Positions 51,321 through 59,931 of a DNA stretch of 64,000 bases are shown here, piece by piece; the first letter of the stretch is position 1, and each line of letters starts with the position of its first letter. The notes beneath the pieces are model-generated. The model saw nothing but the letters and a program-made list of their open reading frames with translations, searched no databases and was not told the DNA's origin. The DNA comes from Bog-756 sp963738545 (GTDB lineage Bacteria; Actinomycetota; Acidimicrobiia; Acidimicrobiales; RAAP-2), in assembly GCA_963738545.1 (NCBI GenBank), contig CAVTXA010000008.1:496001-560000 (forward strand). Direction: 5' to 3'. The translations under genes and the position numbers were made by a program.

Positions 51321-51325
51321 AATAC

Positions 51326-51784
51326 ATGATCGTCCTGTGCACGGCCCACGCCACCTCGGTAGCCCCGCCGTCGGCCTTCTTCGACCGCTGGGCCGACATG
51401 GACACCTGGTCGGAGTGGGACGAGGGGATCCGCTGGGTGCGCAGGGACGGCCCCTTCGCTGCGGGCACCACGGGCAGCCTCAAGCCGACGAGCGGCCCGA
51501 AGGTGGGATTCGTGATCGAGACCCTGGTCCCCGACCGTGAGTTCACCGACCGCTCCTCGCTGCCCGGCGCCGCCCTGACCATCCGCCACCTGGTGGAGGT
51601 CGACGGGGACGGACGGACCGTTGTCGACATCGTCGTCTCCATCGACGGTCCCCTGGCCCGGTTGTGGAAGCTGTTCGTGGGCCGGCGCATCGCCGAGTCG
51701 ACCCCGACCGGGCTCCGGCGTCTGGTCGGGGTGGTGGAGGAGGACGGGGCCAGCACCGGGTCCGCCCCCGAGGCCGACCGGTGA
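51326..51784 (+). CDS. SRPBCC (START-like) family protein
   Basis: A 152-residue protein with a probable helix-grip ligand-binding fold. The N-terminal strand and helix (CTAHATSVAPPSAFFDRWADMDTWSEWDEGI) and RDGPFAAGTTGSLKP match polyketide-cyclase/SRPBCC proteins. The later part has LTIRHLVEVDGDGRTVVDIVVSIDGPLARLW (seen over residues 80-115). A small hydrophobic ligand is likely but unknown. The ATG is at the predicted transcription start. Its stop overlaps the EVE gene by four bases. Confidence 0.82.
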   Translation: MIVLCTAHATSVAPPSAFFDRWADMDTWSEWDEGIRWVRRDGPFAAGTTGSLKPTSGPKVGFVIETLVPDREFTDRSSLPGAALTIRHLVEVDGDGRTVVDIVVSIDGPLARLWKLFVGRRIAESTPTGLRRLVGVVEEDGASTGSAPEADR

Positions 51785-52197
51785 GCAACTGGCTCGGCGT
51801 GGCGTCGCGCGACCATGTACACCGGGGCGTGGCCCTGGGCGTCGCCCAGATCGGACACGGGGCGAAGGGGGGCTTGACCAGGATGCGGGCCGGGGACGGG
51901 CTGGTCTACTACTCGCCCCGGGCGGCATTCGACGGCACGACGGCCCTCCGGGCCTTCACCGCCATCGGTGTCGTGGCCGACGACGAGCTCTGGCAGGCCG
52001 ACGAGGGTGCGTTCAGGCCGTGGCGGCGCCGAGTGGCCTACGACACCGCGGCCACCGAGGTGCCGCTGGACCAGGTCCGGGCCGACCTCGACCTGACGCA
52101 GGGTCCGAACTGGGGCTATTCGCTCCGTCGGGGCCTGGTCGAACTCAGCCGCAGCGACTTCGGGTGCCTCGCCGGAGCCATGGGCTCGGCCCCATGA
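51781..52197 (+). CDS. EVE-domain (PUA-like) family protein
   Basis: A 138-residue protein resembling UPF0310/EVE proteins: it starts NWLGVASRDHVHRGVALGVAQIGHGAKGGL, followed by GDGLVYYSPRAAF and FTAIGVVADDELWQ. EVE folds are PUA-like and in studied cases bind modified bases in DNA or RNA; here the partner is unknown. The GTG start overlaps the SRPBCC stop, and its own stop overlaps the MarR gene start (ATGA), so all three are translationally coupled. Confidence 0.82.
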   Translation: MSNWLGVASRDHVHRGVALGVAQIGHGAKGGLTRMRAGDGLVYYSPRAAFDGTTALRAFTAIGVVADDELWQADEGAFRPWRRRVAYDTAATEVPLDQVRADLDLTQGPNWGYSLRRGLVELSRSDFGCLAGAMGSAP

Positions 52198-52658
52198 GCG
52201 ACGCCCGGCGGCTGGCCACGAGATTCTCGCGGGCCGAGGACAGCACCGGCCTGCTCCTCTGGCAGGTCACTAACCGCTGGCAGGCCGCCCAGCGGACGGC
52301 GCTCCGGCCCTTCGACCTCACCCACGTCCAGTTCGTGCTCCTGGCCGCACTCACCTGGCTGGGCTCCGACGGCCCCGTCACCCAGCGTCAACTGGCCGAC
52401 CACGCCGGGACCGACCCGATGATGACCTCCCAGGTGGTCAGGGCCCTGGAGCGTCGCAACCTCCTGATCCGTGTGGCCCACCGCACCGACCGTCGGGCCT
52501 GGTCGCTGTCGGTCACCGACCAGGGGGTCTCATTGGTCAACCGGGCCATCGTGGCCGTTGAGGGGTGCGACGAGTCCTTCTTCGGACCCCTCGGACGTGG
52601 CCGCGCCACCCTCACCCGATCGTTGGCCACCCTGGCCGGGGGAGGGGCCACCGCCTGA
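52194..52658 (+). CDS. MarR-family transcriptional regulator
   Basis: Winged-helix repressor of 154 aa. The DNA-binding part is VTQRQLADHAGTDPMMTSQVVRALERRNLLIRV, followed by the wing AHRTDRRAWSLSVTDQG. It is the last gene of the SRPBCC-EVE-MarR unit and overlaps the EVE gene by four bases. The inverted repeat across the operon's -10 element is a fitting target, which would mean autoregulation. The inducer is unknown; the SRPBCC protein might bind a related compound (inference). Confidence 0.9.
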   Translation: MSDARRLATRFSRAEDSTGLLLWQVTNRWQAAQRTALRPFDLTHVQFVLLAALTWLGSDGPVTQRQLADHAGTDPMMTSQVVRALERRNLLIRVAHRTDRRAWSLSVTDQGVSLVNRAIVAVEGCDESFFGPLGRGRATLTRSLATLAGGGATA

Positions 52659-52672
52659 GGCCCGGGGTTGGC

Positions 52673-53137
52673 TCAGTCCTCCAGCTCGGCCAGCACCTTG
52701 GCGGCGTGTCCGTCCGCCTTCACGTGGTACCAGGGCCGGGCGATGGTGCCGTCGGCGGCGACGAGGAACGTCGAGCGGATGACCCCGACGGACTTCTTGC
52801 CGTAGAGGGTCTTCTCCCCCCAGGCGCCGTAGGCCTCACCCACCGAGTGGTCGGCATCGGTGAGCAGGGGGAAGGTCAGGCCGTACTTGGCCCGGAACTT
52901 CTGGTGCTTCTCGGCGCTGTCGCCGGACACGCCGAGTACCGGCACCTTGGCCTTGGCGAAGGCCTGGAGGTTGTCGTTGAACTGGCACGCCTCTTTGGTG
53001 CAGCCCGGCGTGTCGTCCCGGGGGTAGAAGTACAGGACGAACCGCTTCCCGGCGAAGTCCTTGGAGGAGACCGGCGTGCCGTCCTGGTCGGGCAGGGTGA
53101 ACGCAGGTGCCTTGTCGCCGGCTTCGAGTTTTCCCAT
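52673..53137 (-). CDS. bcp: Thioredoxin-dependent peroxiredoxin, Bcp type
   Basis: Reduces hydrogen and organic peroxides using thioredoxin. The peroxidatic cysteine is C46 in YPRDDTPGCTKEACQF and the resolving cysteine is C51, the classical Bcp spacing. Later SGDSAEKHQKFRAKYGLTFPLL and VIRSTFLVAADGTI are family-typical. Length is 154 aa. The ATG at 53137 has AAAGGAAG six bases upstream; a longer frame up to 53221 is ignored. A TACCCT at 53193-53198 (minus) may be its -10. Confidence 0.93.
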   Translation of the reverse strand: MGKLEAGDKAPAFTLPDQDGTPVSSKDFAGKRFVLYFYPRDDTPGCTKEACQFNDNLQAFAKAKVPVLGVSGDSAEKHQKFRAKYGLTFPLLTDADHSVGEAYGAWGEKTLYGKKSVGVIRSTFLVAADGTIARPWYHVKADGHAAKVLAELED

Positions 53138-53356
53138 GGTCGGCTTCCTTTCGTCGGGGTCCGTGCGAACCGGTCGGTCCGGACCACGACACAGGGTAGG
53201 GGCTGGCGTACCCCCCGGCATCCCGGGCCGATCCGGCCGGTCCGCGCCACGATCGGGACCCCCTCCGTCCTCGGTTCGGCGCTCGCTGTACCGGTCACCC
53301 GGAGGGGTCCCCGACCCCCGGTTGCCGTCTGACCTGGTGTAACGGCCGATACCGGG

Positions 53357-53362
53357 TAGACT
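53357..53362 (+). promoter_or_regulatory. Possible -10 of the DEAD-box helicase gene
   Basis: TAGACT, with a poor -35 (CTGGTG at 53334-53339) at a 17-base spacer. Low certainty. Confidence 0.35.
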
Positions 53363-53484
53363 GGTCCACGTGGTCGGGCTGGCGCCCGGTCACCGGGGTC
53401 TTCCTCATCCTGTTCCGGACTGCCGACGCAGACCGGACGACGGCCCGAGGCGGGCCCGCAGGCATCCGTGAATGGCACGGTGTC

Positions 53485-53505
53485 GACGGTCGGCCTCCGG
53501 CCGTC
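53485..53505 (+). promoter_or_regulatory. Leader stem-loop before the helicase start
   Basis: GACGGTCGG and CCGGCCGTC pair over nine positions with one G-U pair and a CCT loop, 31 bases before the ATG at 53537. It could be an RNA thermometer or autoregulatory element. If translation starts at the GTG at 53468 it would be coding instead. Confidence 0.3.
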
Positions 53506-53536
53506 ACTGAACGATGAGAGAGAGCTTCTGAACCCC

Positions 53537-54775
53537 ATGACCACCATTGCCGATCCGTCGGATCGCGTCTTCGATCCGTCCGATCTCCCGCTGGCTGACG
53601 CCGACAACCCACCGTCGTTCGCCTCGCTCGGCGTTGACCCCGCCCTGGTCAAGGCCCTGGCCGACCAGGGCATCACCCACACCTTCGCCATCCAGGCCAT
53701 GACCGTGGCCGATGCCCTCGCCGGTCGGGACGTCTGCGGCAAGGCCAAGACGGGCTCGGGCAAGACCCTGGCCTTCGGCGTCCCACTCCTCCAGCGGACC
53801 ATGGCGTCGCGGTCCACCGAGCCCGGCCGGCCCCGGGCCCTGGTCCTCGTACCCACCCGTGAGTTGGCGGTGCAGGTGAGCGAGGTCCTCGAACCGCTGG
53901 CCGACGAGGCCGGCCTCCGGATCGTCGCCGTCTACGGCGGGGCGGACATCGAGCGCCAGGTCAAGAAGCTCCGTCGTGGCGTCGACGTCATCATCGCCAC
54001 ACCGGGCCGCCTCATCGACCTGGGCGACCGGGGCGAGCTTTCGGTGGCCGATATCGAGACCCTGGTCCTCGACGAGGCCGACCGCATGGCCGACATGGGC
54101 TTCATGCCCCAGGTCGAGTGGGTGCTCCGGCGCCTCGAGCGGGAGCACCAGACCCTGTTGTTCTCGGCCACGCTCGACGGGGCCGTCGACCGGCTGGTCA
54201 GCCGCTACCTGACCGATCCGGTCATGCACGAGGTGGCGTCGGCCCACACCACGGTCGACGCCATGGAGCACCGGTTCTTGGAGGTCCACCAGATGGACCG
54301 GGTCAAGGTGTGTGCCGCCATCTGTCGCAACTCCGAGAAGACCCTGGTCTTCGTGCGGACCAAGCGGGGTGCCGACCGCCTGGTCGAGCAGCTCCGCAAG
54401 GAAGGGGTCAAGGCCGACGCCATCCACGGTGACCTCCGTCAGTCCAACCGGGAGCGGACCCTGAAGGACTTCAGCGAGGGCAAGCTCCCCGCCCTGGTGG
54501 CCACCGACGTCGCGGCCCGGGGACTCGACATCGATCTCGTCGACGTGGTCATCCACTTCGATCCGCCCGAGGACCACAAGGCGTACCTCCACCGCTCGGG
54601 CCGCACCGCCCGGGCCGGCGAGGCCGGCCTGGTGGTGACCCTGGTCCAGTGGAACCAGGTGCTGGAGATCGAGCGGATCCAGACCCGCATCGGGCTGCGG
54701 TCGCCTATCGTGGAGATCTTCTCCAACGACGCCCGTCTGAAGGACCTGGCGGCGTGGAACCCACTCGAGGACTGA
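53537..54775 (+). CDS. DEAD-box ATP-dependent RNA helicase
   Basis: Unwinds RNA duplexes in ribosome assembly or mRNA decay. Motifs in order: Q-motif region ITHTFAIQAMTV, motif I KTGSGKT (71-77), PTRELAVQV, TPGRL, DEAD as VLDEADRMADMGF, SAT as LLFSATLD, then LVFVRTKRGADRL, VATDVAARGLDI and HRSGRTARAGEAG. No long C-terminal extension, so RhlE-like in build. The ATG at 53537 gives 412 aa; a GTG at 53468 would add 23 residues with little family character. The PIG-L gene follows 129 bases later. Confidence 0.93.
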   Translation: MTTIADPSDRVFDPSDLPLADADNPPSFASLGVDPALVKALADQGITHTFAIQAMTVADALAGRDVCGKAKTGSGKTLAFGVPLLQRTMASRSTEPGRPRALVLVPTRELAVQVSEVLEPLADEAGLRIVAVYGGADIERQVKKLRRGVDVIIATPGRLIDLGDRGELSVADIETLVLDEADRMADMGFMPQVEWVLRRLEREHQTLLFSATLDGAVDRLVSRYLTDPVMHEVASAHTTVDAMEHRFLEVHQMDRVKVCAAICRNSEKTLVFVRTKRGADRLVEQLRKEGVKADAIHGDLRQSNRERTLKDFSEGKLPALVATDVAARGLDIDLVDVVIHFDPPEDHKAYLHRSGRTARAGEAGLVVTLVQWNQVLEIERIQTRIGLRSPIVEIFSNDARLKDLAAWNPLED

Positions 54776-54904
54776 TCCCCTCCACGCCCGACCAGCCTGC
54801 GCCCGCTCCCGGATCATCCGCCCGGATGCGCTTCGCTCCGGCCGGGGCCGAGGGGCACCCGTCCCCCGGCAGCACCCACTGTCTCGGGACCGTGTCCCAC
54901 GACT

Positions 54905-55669
54905 GTGGGGTTCACCGTGGCTGAGCGCCATTTCACCGATCCCATGACGGTGGGTGCGGGCACCGAGGGGATCGAGCGCATCCTGGTGGTCACGGCTCAC
55001 CCCGACGACGTTGACTTCGCCGTGGCCGGCTCGGTGGCCGTGTGGACCGATGCCGGGGTGGAGGTGGCCTACTGCATCGCCACCGACGGGGAGGCCGGGG
55101 GAGACGACCGGACCCTGGCCCGCGCCGACATGGCCGCCATCCGCCGCCGTGAGCAGACCGACGCCGCCGCCCAGGTAGGGGTCAAGGACGTGACCTTCCT
55201 CGGCCACCCCGACGGACGGCTCCAGGCCGACCTCGGTCTCCGCCGGGACATCGCCCGGGTCATCCGCCGGTTCCGGCCCGACCGTGTCATCACCCAGTCC
55301 CCCGAACGCAACTGGGCCCGGATCTACGCCAGCCATCCCGACCACCTGGCCGCCGGCGAGGCCGCCGCCTGTGCCGTCTATCCCGACGCCCGCAACCCCT
55401 TCGCCTTCCCCGAACTGCTCGACGAGGGACTCGAACCCCACACCGTGCCCGAGCTGTGGATCATGACGACCGAGCGCGCCGATCGCGCCGTCGATGCCAC
55501 CGAGACCTTCGACCGCAAGTTGGCGGCCTTGCTGTCCCACCGGAGCCAGGTGGGCGACGGTGAGCACCTCGAGGGACTGCTCCGGAACTGGATGTCGGGG
55601 ACTGCCCTGGCCGCGGGACTGCCCGATGGCCGGCTGGCCGAGGCGTTCCACGTCGTGTCGACGGCGTAG
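54905..55669 (+). CDS. PIG-L/LmbE family deacetylase
   Basis: Zinc-dependent N-deacetylase of the LmbE family, whose actinobacterial members act on GlcNAc-inositol, mycothiol conjugates or antibiotic precursors. The zinc site is VTAHPDDVDFAVAGSVA near residue 30 and the second histidine motif SHPDHLAAGEAA. FLGHPDGRLQ and RVITQSPE are also typical. Length is 254 aa from the codon at 54905; a GTG at 54917 is equally possible. No mycothiol genes lie beside it, so I do not assign MshB or Mca. Confidence 0.87.
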   Translation: MGFTVAERHFTDPMTVGAGTEGIERILVVTAHPDDVDFAVAGSVAVWTDAGVEVAYCIATDGEAGGDDRTLARADMAAIRRREQTDAAAQVGVKDVTFLGHPDGRLQADLGLRRDIARVIRRFRPDRVITQSPERNWARIYASHPDHLAAGEAAACAVYPDARNPFAFPELLDEGLEPHTVPELWIMTTERADRAVDATETFDRKLAALLSHRSQVGDGEHLEGLLRNWMSGTALAAGLPDGRLAEAFHVVSTA

Positions 55670-55689
55670 CGGCGACGGGGCGCGACGGC

Positions 55690-56463
55690 GTGACGGACAT
55701 CGCCCCAACCGCTCGGTGGGTGGTCCTCCAGCACGTGGCCCACGAGGGCCCCGGGCTGATCGCCGACGAGCTCGGTCGGGCCGGCCAGGCCTTCGAGGTG
55801 GTGCGCCTCGATCTCGGGGAACGGCTGCCTGAGGCCGGCTCGTTCGCCGGTCTGGTGGCCATGGGTGGCCCCATGGGGGTGCACGACGATGATCTCCATC
55901 CCTGGCTCTCCGCCGAGCGGGACCTGATGGCGGCCACGGCGACCTCGGGGACCCCGGTACTGGGCGTGTGCCTCGGGGCCCAGCAGCTGGCCATGGCCCT
56001 CGGGGCCGAGGTGACCACCGGGGCCGAGCCCGAGATCGGTCTCGGACGGGTGGAGCTGACCGGTGCGGGGCGGCAGGATCCGGTGACCGGACCGGAGTAC
56101 GGCGGCCTCTCGGCCACCGCCGTCCCCTGCGTGCACTGGCACCAGGACACCTTCTCCCTTCCCGAGGGGGCCGTCCACCTAGCCGCCACGCGTGCCTTTC
56201 CCCATCAGGCCTTCCGGTGGGGTGACCGGGCCTACGGGCTGCAGTTCCACGTCGAAGTGGACCGTGGGCTGGCCTCGGCGTGGGAGCCCCACCTCCCCGC
56301 AGGTATCACCCTCGACCCAAACCTGCTGGCCGAGGTGGAGACGGTGGGGCACCGGTTGCTCCGGCGCTTCCTCCAGCGGGCCGTGGCCCCCGCTCCGGTC
56401 GCCACCGACGGCGCCGGCCCGGACCGGGGAGGGGCCGGTCGTCCCGACGGGGTAGCCCGGTGA
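55690..56463 (+). CDS. Class I glutamine amidotransferase-like protein
   Basis: Glutaminase-type domain protein, probably releasing ammonia from glutamine or cleaving gamma-glutamyl bonds. The nucleophile elbow is VLGVCLGAQQLA with C94; the catalytic histidine and glutamate are H187 and E189 in LQFHVEVD. MGGPMGVHDDD near residue 58 resembles the GuaA-like, stand-alone family. Length is 257 aa with a disordered tail. GTG start. Its stop overlaps the hemolysin III gene by four bases (GTGA). Acceptor substrate is unknown. Confidence 0.87.
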   Translation: MTDIAPTARWVVLQHVAHEGPGLIADELGRAGQAFEVVRLDLGERLPEAGSFAGLVAMGGPMGVHDDDLHPWLSAERDLMAATATSGTPVLGVCLGAQQLAMALGAEVTTGAEPEIGLGRVELTGAGRQDPVTGPEYGGLSATAVPCVHWHQDTFSLPEGAVHLAATRAFPHQAFRWGDRAYGLQFHVEVDRGLASAWEPHLPAGITLDPNLLAEVETVGHRLLRRFLQRAVAPAPVATDGAGPDRGGAGRPDGVAR

Positions 56464-57164
56464 GCGGGGTGCTGACCCCGGCAGCCGGCAGCGGCCAACC
56501 CACCGGTACCGAGAAGCCCGTCGAGGCGGTCAAGCCCCGTCTCCGGGGCGTCTTCCACGAGGTGGCGTTCTTCGTCTCGCTGGTCTCGGGGACCGCCCTG
56601 ATCTGGGCCGCCCCGACCACCGGATCGAAGCTCGTCATGGCGGTGTACGCCCTGTCCATCTCGCTGTTGTTCGGGGTGAGCGCCCTCTTCCACCGGCACA
56701 CCTGGGGGCCCGTGGGCCGACGGCGGATGCGTCGGGCCGACCACTCGACCATCTTCATCGCCATCGCCGGTTCGTACACCGCCGTGGCCGGCATCGCCCT
56801 CAGCGGCTGGGCCCGCACCGCCGTGCTGTGCATCGTGTGGGGCGGGGCCGTCATCGGCATCACGCTCCGCCAGGTGTGGCTGGATGCCCCGAAGTGGGCC
56901 ATCGCCCTGCCCTATGTGGTGGTGGGGTGGGCGGCGCTGGCCGTCCTGCCCCAGCTGTTCCGGGCGCTTGGCGGTGTGGGCTTCACCTTGTTGCTCGCCG
57001 GGGGCCTGGCCTATTCCGCCGGGGCGGCGGTCTACGCCCTGAAGCGGCCCAACCCGGTTCCGGGTGTCTTCGGGTACCACGAGGTGTTCCATGCCTGCAC
57101 CATCGTGGGCGCCGTCCTGCACTTCGTGGTCATCGCCTGGTTCGTGCTGCCCCTGGCCGGCTGA
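56460..57164 (+). CDS. Hemolysin III family (PAQR-like) membrane protein
   Basis: Seven-helix membrane protein of the YqfA/HlyIII family, related to the eukaryotic PAQR receptors. Conserved histidines and aspartate of the putative zinc site are in SALFHRHTW, RADHSTIFIAIAGSYT, and YHEVFHACTIVGAVLHF. Length is 234 aa. Its function in bacteria is unclear; a metal-dependent hydrolase is suspected for PAQR proteins, so lytic activity should not be assumed from the name. The GTG start overlaps the amidotransferase stop. It converges with aconitase. Confidence 0.9.
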   Translation: MSGVLTPAAGSGQPTGTEKPVEAVKPRLRGVFHEVAFFVSLVSGTALIWAAPTTGSKLVMAVYALSISLLFGVSALFHRHTWGPVGRRRMRRADHSTIFIAIAGSYTAVAGIALSGWARTAVLCIVWGGAVIGITLRQVWLDAPKWAIALPYVVVGWAALAVLPQLFRALGGVGFTLLLAGGLAYSAGAAVYALKRPNPVPGVFGYHEVFHACTIVGAVLHFVVIAWFVLPLAG

Positions 57165-57171
57165 GACCGAT

Positions 57172-57190
57172 CCGGCGCCAAGGGCGCCGG
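57172..57190. terminator. Hairpin between hemolysin III and aconitase genes
   Basis: CCGGCGCC-AAG-GGCGCCGG, perfect 8-bp arms, placed within 30 bases of both convergent stops. A strong candidate for a shared bidirectional terminator, although no U tract follows. Confidence 0.6.
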
Positions 57191-57192
57191 GG

Positions 57193-59889
57193 TCAGCCGG
57201 CCATCTGGCGGAGCATGTAGGGGAGGATCCCGCCGTGGCGGTAGTACTCGGCCTCCATCGGGGTGTCGATCCGCAGGCGGGCGTCGAACTCCACCACCCG
57301 CTCCCCGTCGACCGCCCGGACGTTGACCGTCTTCGGGGTCACGCCGTCGTTGAGCGGCTCGAGACCGGTGATGGTGAAGACCTCGTGGCCGGTGAGCCCA
57401 AGCGAGGCGGCGTTCTGGCCCTCGGCGTACTGGAGGGGGAGCACGCCCATCCCGATCAGGTTGGAACGGTGGATGCGCTCGTAGCTCTCGGCGATGGCCG
57501 CCCTGACCCCGAGCAGGGTCGTGCCCTTGGCCGCCCAGTCGCGGGACGAACCCGAGCCGTACTCCTTGCCGGCCAGGACGACCAGGGGGACGCCCTCGGC
57601 GGCGTAGCGCTCGGCGGCGTCGTAGATGGTGGTCTGCTCGCCGTCGGGCAGGTGGAGGGTGATGCCGCCCTCGGTGCCCGGGGCCAGTTGGTTGCGCAGA
57701 CGGACGTTGGCGAAGGTGCCCCGCACCATGACCTCGTGGTTGCCCCGACGTGCGCCGTAGGAGTTGAAGTCGGTGCGCGCCACCCCCTTGTCGGCCAGAT
57801 AGCGACCGGCCGGCGTGGTCGGGCTGATGTTGCCGGCGGGTGAGATGTGGTCGGTGGTGACACTGTCACCGAGGAGCGCCAGCACCCGGGCCCCCTCCAC
57901 CTCGGTGACCGGGGACGGCTCCATGGCCAGCCCCTCGAGGAAGGTGGGACGGAGCACATAGGTGGAACCCTGGTCCCAGCTGAAGGTGGTGCCGGTGGCC
58001 GTCTCGACCGCCTGCCACCGCTCGTCGCCGTCGAACACGGCACCGTAGCGTTGGCGGAACATGTCCGAGGTCAACGAGGTGCGGATGGACTCGGTGATCT
58101 CCTCGGCCGACGGCCACAGGTCGGACAGGAGCACCGGCCGTCCCTCCGAGTCGGTGCCCAGCGCTTCGGTGGTCAGGTCGATGTCCATGGTGCCGGCCAG
58201 GGCGTAGGCCACGACCAGCGGAGGCGAGGCGAGGTAGTTCATCCTCACATCGGGGTGGATGCGCCCCTCGAAGTTGCGGTTCCCCGACAGCACCGAGGCC
58301 ACCGAGAGGTCGTGGTCGTGGACCGCCTCGGAGATCCCCGGGAGCAGAGGGCCCGAGTTCCCGATGCACGTCGTGCACCCGAACCCGACCAGGGCGAAGC
58401 CGAGCTGGGCCAGGGGCTCGGTGAGTCCGGCCCGGTCGAGGTAGTCCATGACCACGCGGGACCCCGGAGCCAGGGAGGTCTTGACCCACGGCTTGGGCGT
58501 GAGGCCACGCTCGACCGCGTGCTGGGCCACCAGGCCCGCTGCCACCATGACCTGGGGATTGGACGTGTTGGTGCAGCTGGTGATGGCCGCCACCACGATG
58601 GCCCCGTCCTCCACCGCCGCCGAGGACCCGTCGCCCAGGGTGGTCCCACCGCTGCGGGCGTCCCTCCCGAGGGCCGAGCGGTAGGCCGCACCGGCCCCGG
58701 CCAGCGTGACCAGGTCCTGGGGCCGGGCCGGGCCGGCGATGCTGGGCACGACGGTGGACAGGTCCAGTTCGATGGTCTCGGAGTAGACCGGCTCCACCCC
58801 GTCGGCCAGGTGGAACATGCCCTGCTCCTTGGCGTACGCCTCCACCAGGTCGACGTGCTTGTCGTCCCGACCGGTGAACCGGAGATAGTCGAGGGTGACG
58901 TCGTCGATGGGGAAGATGGCGCAGGTGGCGCCGTACTCGGGGGACATGTTGCCGATGGTGGCCCGATTGGCCAGGGGCACGGCGGCCACACCGGGCCCGT
59001 AGAACTCGACGAACTTGCCCACCACGCCGTGCTGGCGGAGCAGGTGGGTGATGGTCAGGACGAGGTCGGTGGCGGTGGTACCCACGGGCTGTTCGCCGGT
59101 GAGCCGGAAGCCCACCACCGGCGGGAGGAGCAGGGACAGGGGCTGGCCGAGCATGGCGGCCTCCGCCTCGATGCCACCCACGCCCCAGCCCAGCACGCCG
59201 AGCCCGTTGACCATGGTGGTGTGGGAGTCGGTCCCCACCAAGGTGTCGCAGTAGGCCTGACCGTCGTCGGTGGCGAACACCACCCTCGACAGGTACTCCA
59301 GGTTGACCTGGTGGCAGATGCCGGTGCCTGGAGGGACCACCCGGAAGCCGTCGAAGGCCTGCTGGGCCCAGCGCAGCAGCTGGTAGCGCTCGATGTTGCG
59401 CTGGTACTCGATGTCCACGTTCACGTCGTAGGACTCGGGCAGGCCCGACGACTCGGCGATGACCGAGTGGTCGATGACCAGCTCCACGGGTACCAGGGGG
59501 TTGACCTTGGCGGGATCGCCACCGAGCTCGGCCAGGGCGTCACGCATGGCCGCCAGGTCCACGACACCGGGCACACCGGTGAAGTCCTGCATCAGCACCC
59601 GCTCGGGGGTCAGGGCGATCTCGGCGGCGTCCTCGCTGCCGAAGCCGTGACGCTCGGGATGGTTGCCCCACCCGGCCACGGCCTCGATGTCGGCGGGCCG
59701 CACGGCCAGACCGTCCTCGTGGCGGAGCAGGTTCTCCAGCACGACCTTGATCGAATAGGGCAGTCGGGCCACGTCGAACCGGTCGGCCAGGGCGTTGATC
59801 CGGTAGATCTGGTAGCTGGCGTCACCGACGGAGAGCGAGCCACGGGCGCCGAAGGAGTCCGGGGCCGCGGAGGTGGGGGTCTGTGCCAT
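57193..59889 (-). CDS. acnA: Aconitate hydratase (AcnA type)
   Basis: Isomerises citrate to isocitrate in the TCA cycle, with a labile [4Fe-4S] cluster. Cluster ligands are in SCTNTSNPQVM and FGCTTCIGNSGPLL. QDFTGVPGVVDLAAMRDA and VGTDSHTTMVNGLGVLGWGVGGIEAEAAMLG (around residue 225) are AcnA-typical, and the C-terminal GKEYGSGSSRDWAAKG is intact. Length is 898 aa, complete. The ATG has CAGAAT ending six bases upstream. In many bacteria AcnA also acts as an iron-responsive RNA-binding protein. Confidence 0.96.
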   Translation of the reverse strand: MAQTPTSAAPDSFGARGSLSVGDASYQIYRINALADRFDVARLPYSIKVVLENLLRHEDGLAVRPADIEAVAGWGNHPERHGFGSEDAAEIALTPERVLMQDFTGVPGVVDLAAMRDALAELGGDPAKVNPLVPVELVIDHSVIAESSGLPESYDVNVDIEYQRNIERYQLLRWAQQAFDGFRVVPPGTGICHQVNLEYLSRVVFATDDGQAYCDTLVGTDSHTTMVNGLGVLGWGVGGIEAEAAMLGQPLSLLLPPVVGFRLTGEQPVGTTATDLVLTITHLLRQHGVVGKFVEFYGPGVAAVPLANRATIGNMSPEYGATCAIFPIDDVTLDYLRFTGRDDKHVDLVEAYAKEQGMFHLADGVEPVYSETIELDLSTVVPSIAGPARPQDLVTLAGAGAAYRSALGRDARSGGTTLGDGSSAAVEDGAIVVAAITSCTNTSNPQVMVAAGLVAQHAVERGLTPKPWVKTSLAPGSRVVMDYLDRAGLTEPLAQLGFALVGFGCTTCIGNSGPLLPGISEAVHDHDLSVASVLSGNRNFEGRIHPDVRMNYLASPPLVVAYALAGTMDIDLTTEALGTDSEGRPVLLSDLWPSAEEITESIRTSLTSDMFRQRYGAVFDGDERWQAVETATGTTFSWDQGSTYVLRPTFLEGLAMEPSPVTEVEGARVLALLGDSVTTDHISPAGNISPTTPAGRYLADKGVARTDFNSYGARRGNHEVMVRGTFANVRLRNQLAPGTEGGITLHLPDGEQTTIYDAAERYAAEGVPLVVLAGKEYGSGSSRDWAAKGTTLLGVRAAIAESYERIHRSNLIGMGVLPLQYAEGQNAASLGLTGHEVFTITGLEPLNDGVTPKTVNVRAVDGERVVEFDARLRIDTPMEAEYYRHGGILPYMLRQMAG

Positions 59890-59895
59890 GGCCCT

Positions 59896-59901
59896 ATTCT
59901 G
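59896..59901 (-). promoter_or_regulatory. -10-like element of the aconitase gene
   Basis: CAGAAT on the minus strand ends six bases before the ATG at 59889, in keeping with the leaderless arrangement of other genes here. Confidence 0.35.
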
Positions 59902-59931
59902 TCACCGGTCCGCCCGGGGTGAACCGGGCGC

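Larger units (their letters stand above)
53138..53536. other. Divergent intergenic region of 399 bp with a long helicase leader
   Basis: Holds the promoters of bcp (minus) and the DEAD-box helicase (plus). The plus-strand TAGACT at 53357-53362 would give a leader of about 168 bases. I found no additional ORF or RNA gene with support. A stem-loop lies close to the helicase start. Confidence 0.5.

Noticed and set aside
54776..54904. CATCCG-CC-CGGATG palindrome as a terminator
   Set aside because: The two-base loop is too small for a stable hairpin and there is no U tract.
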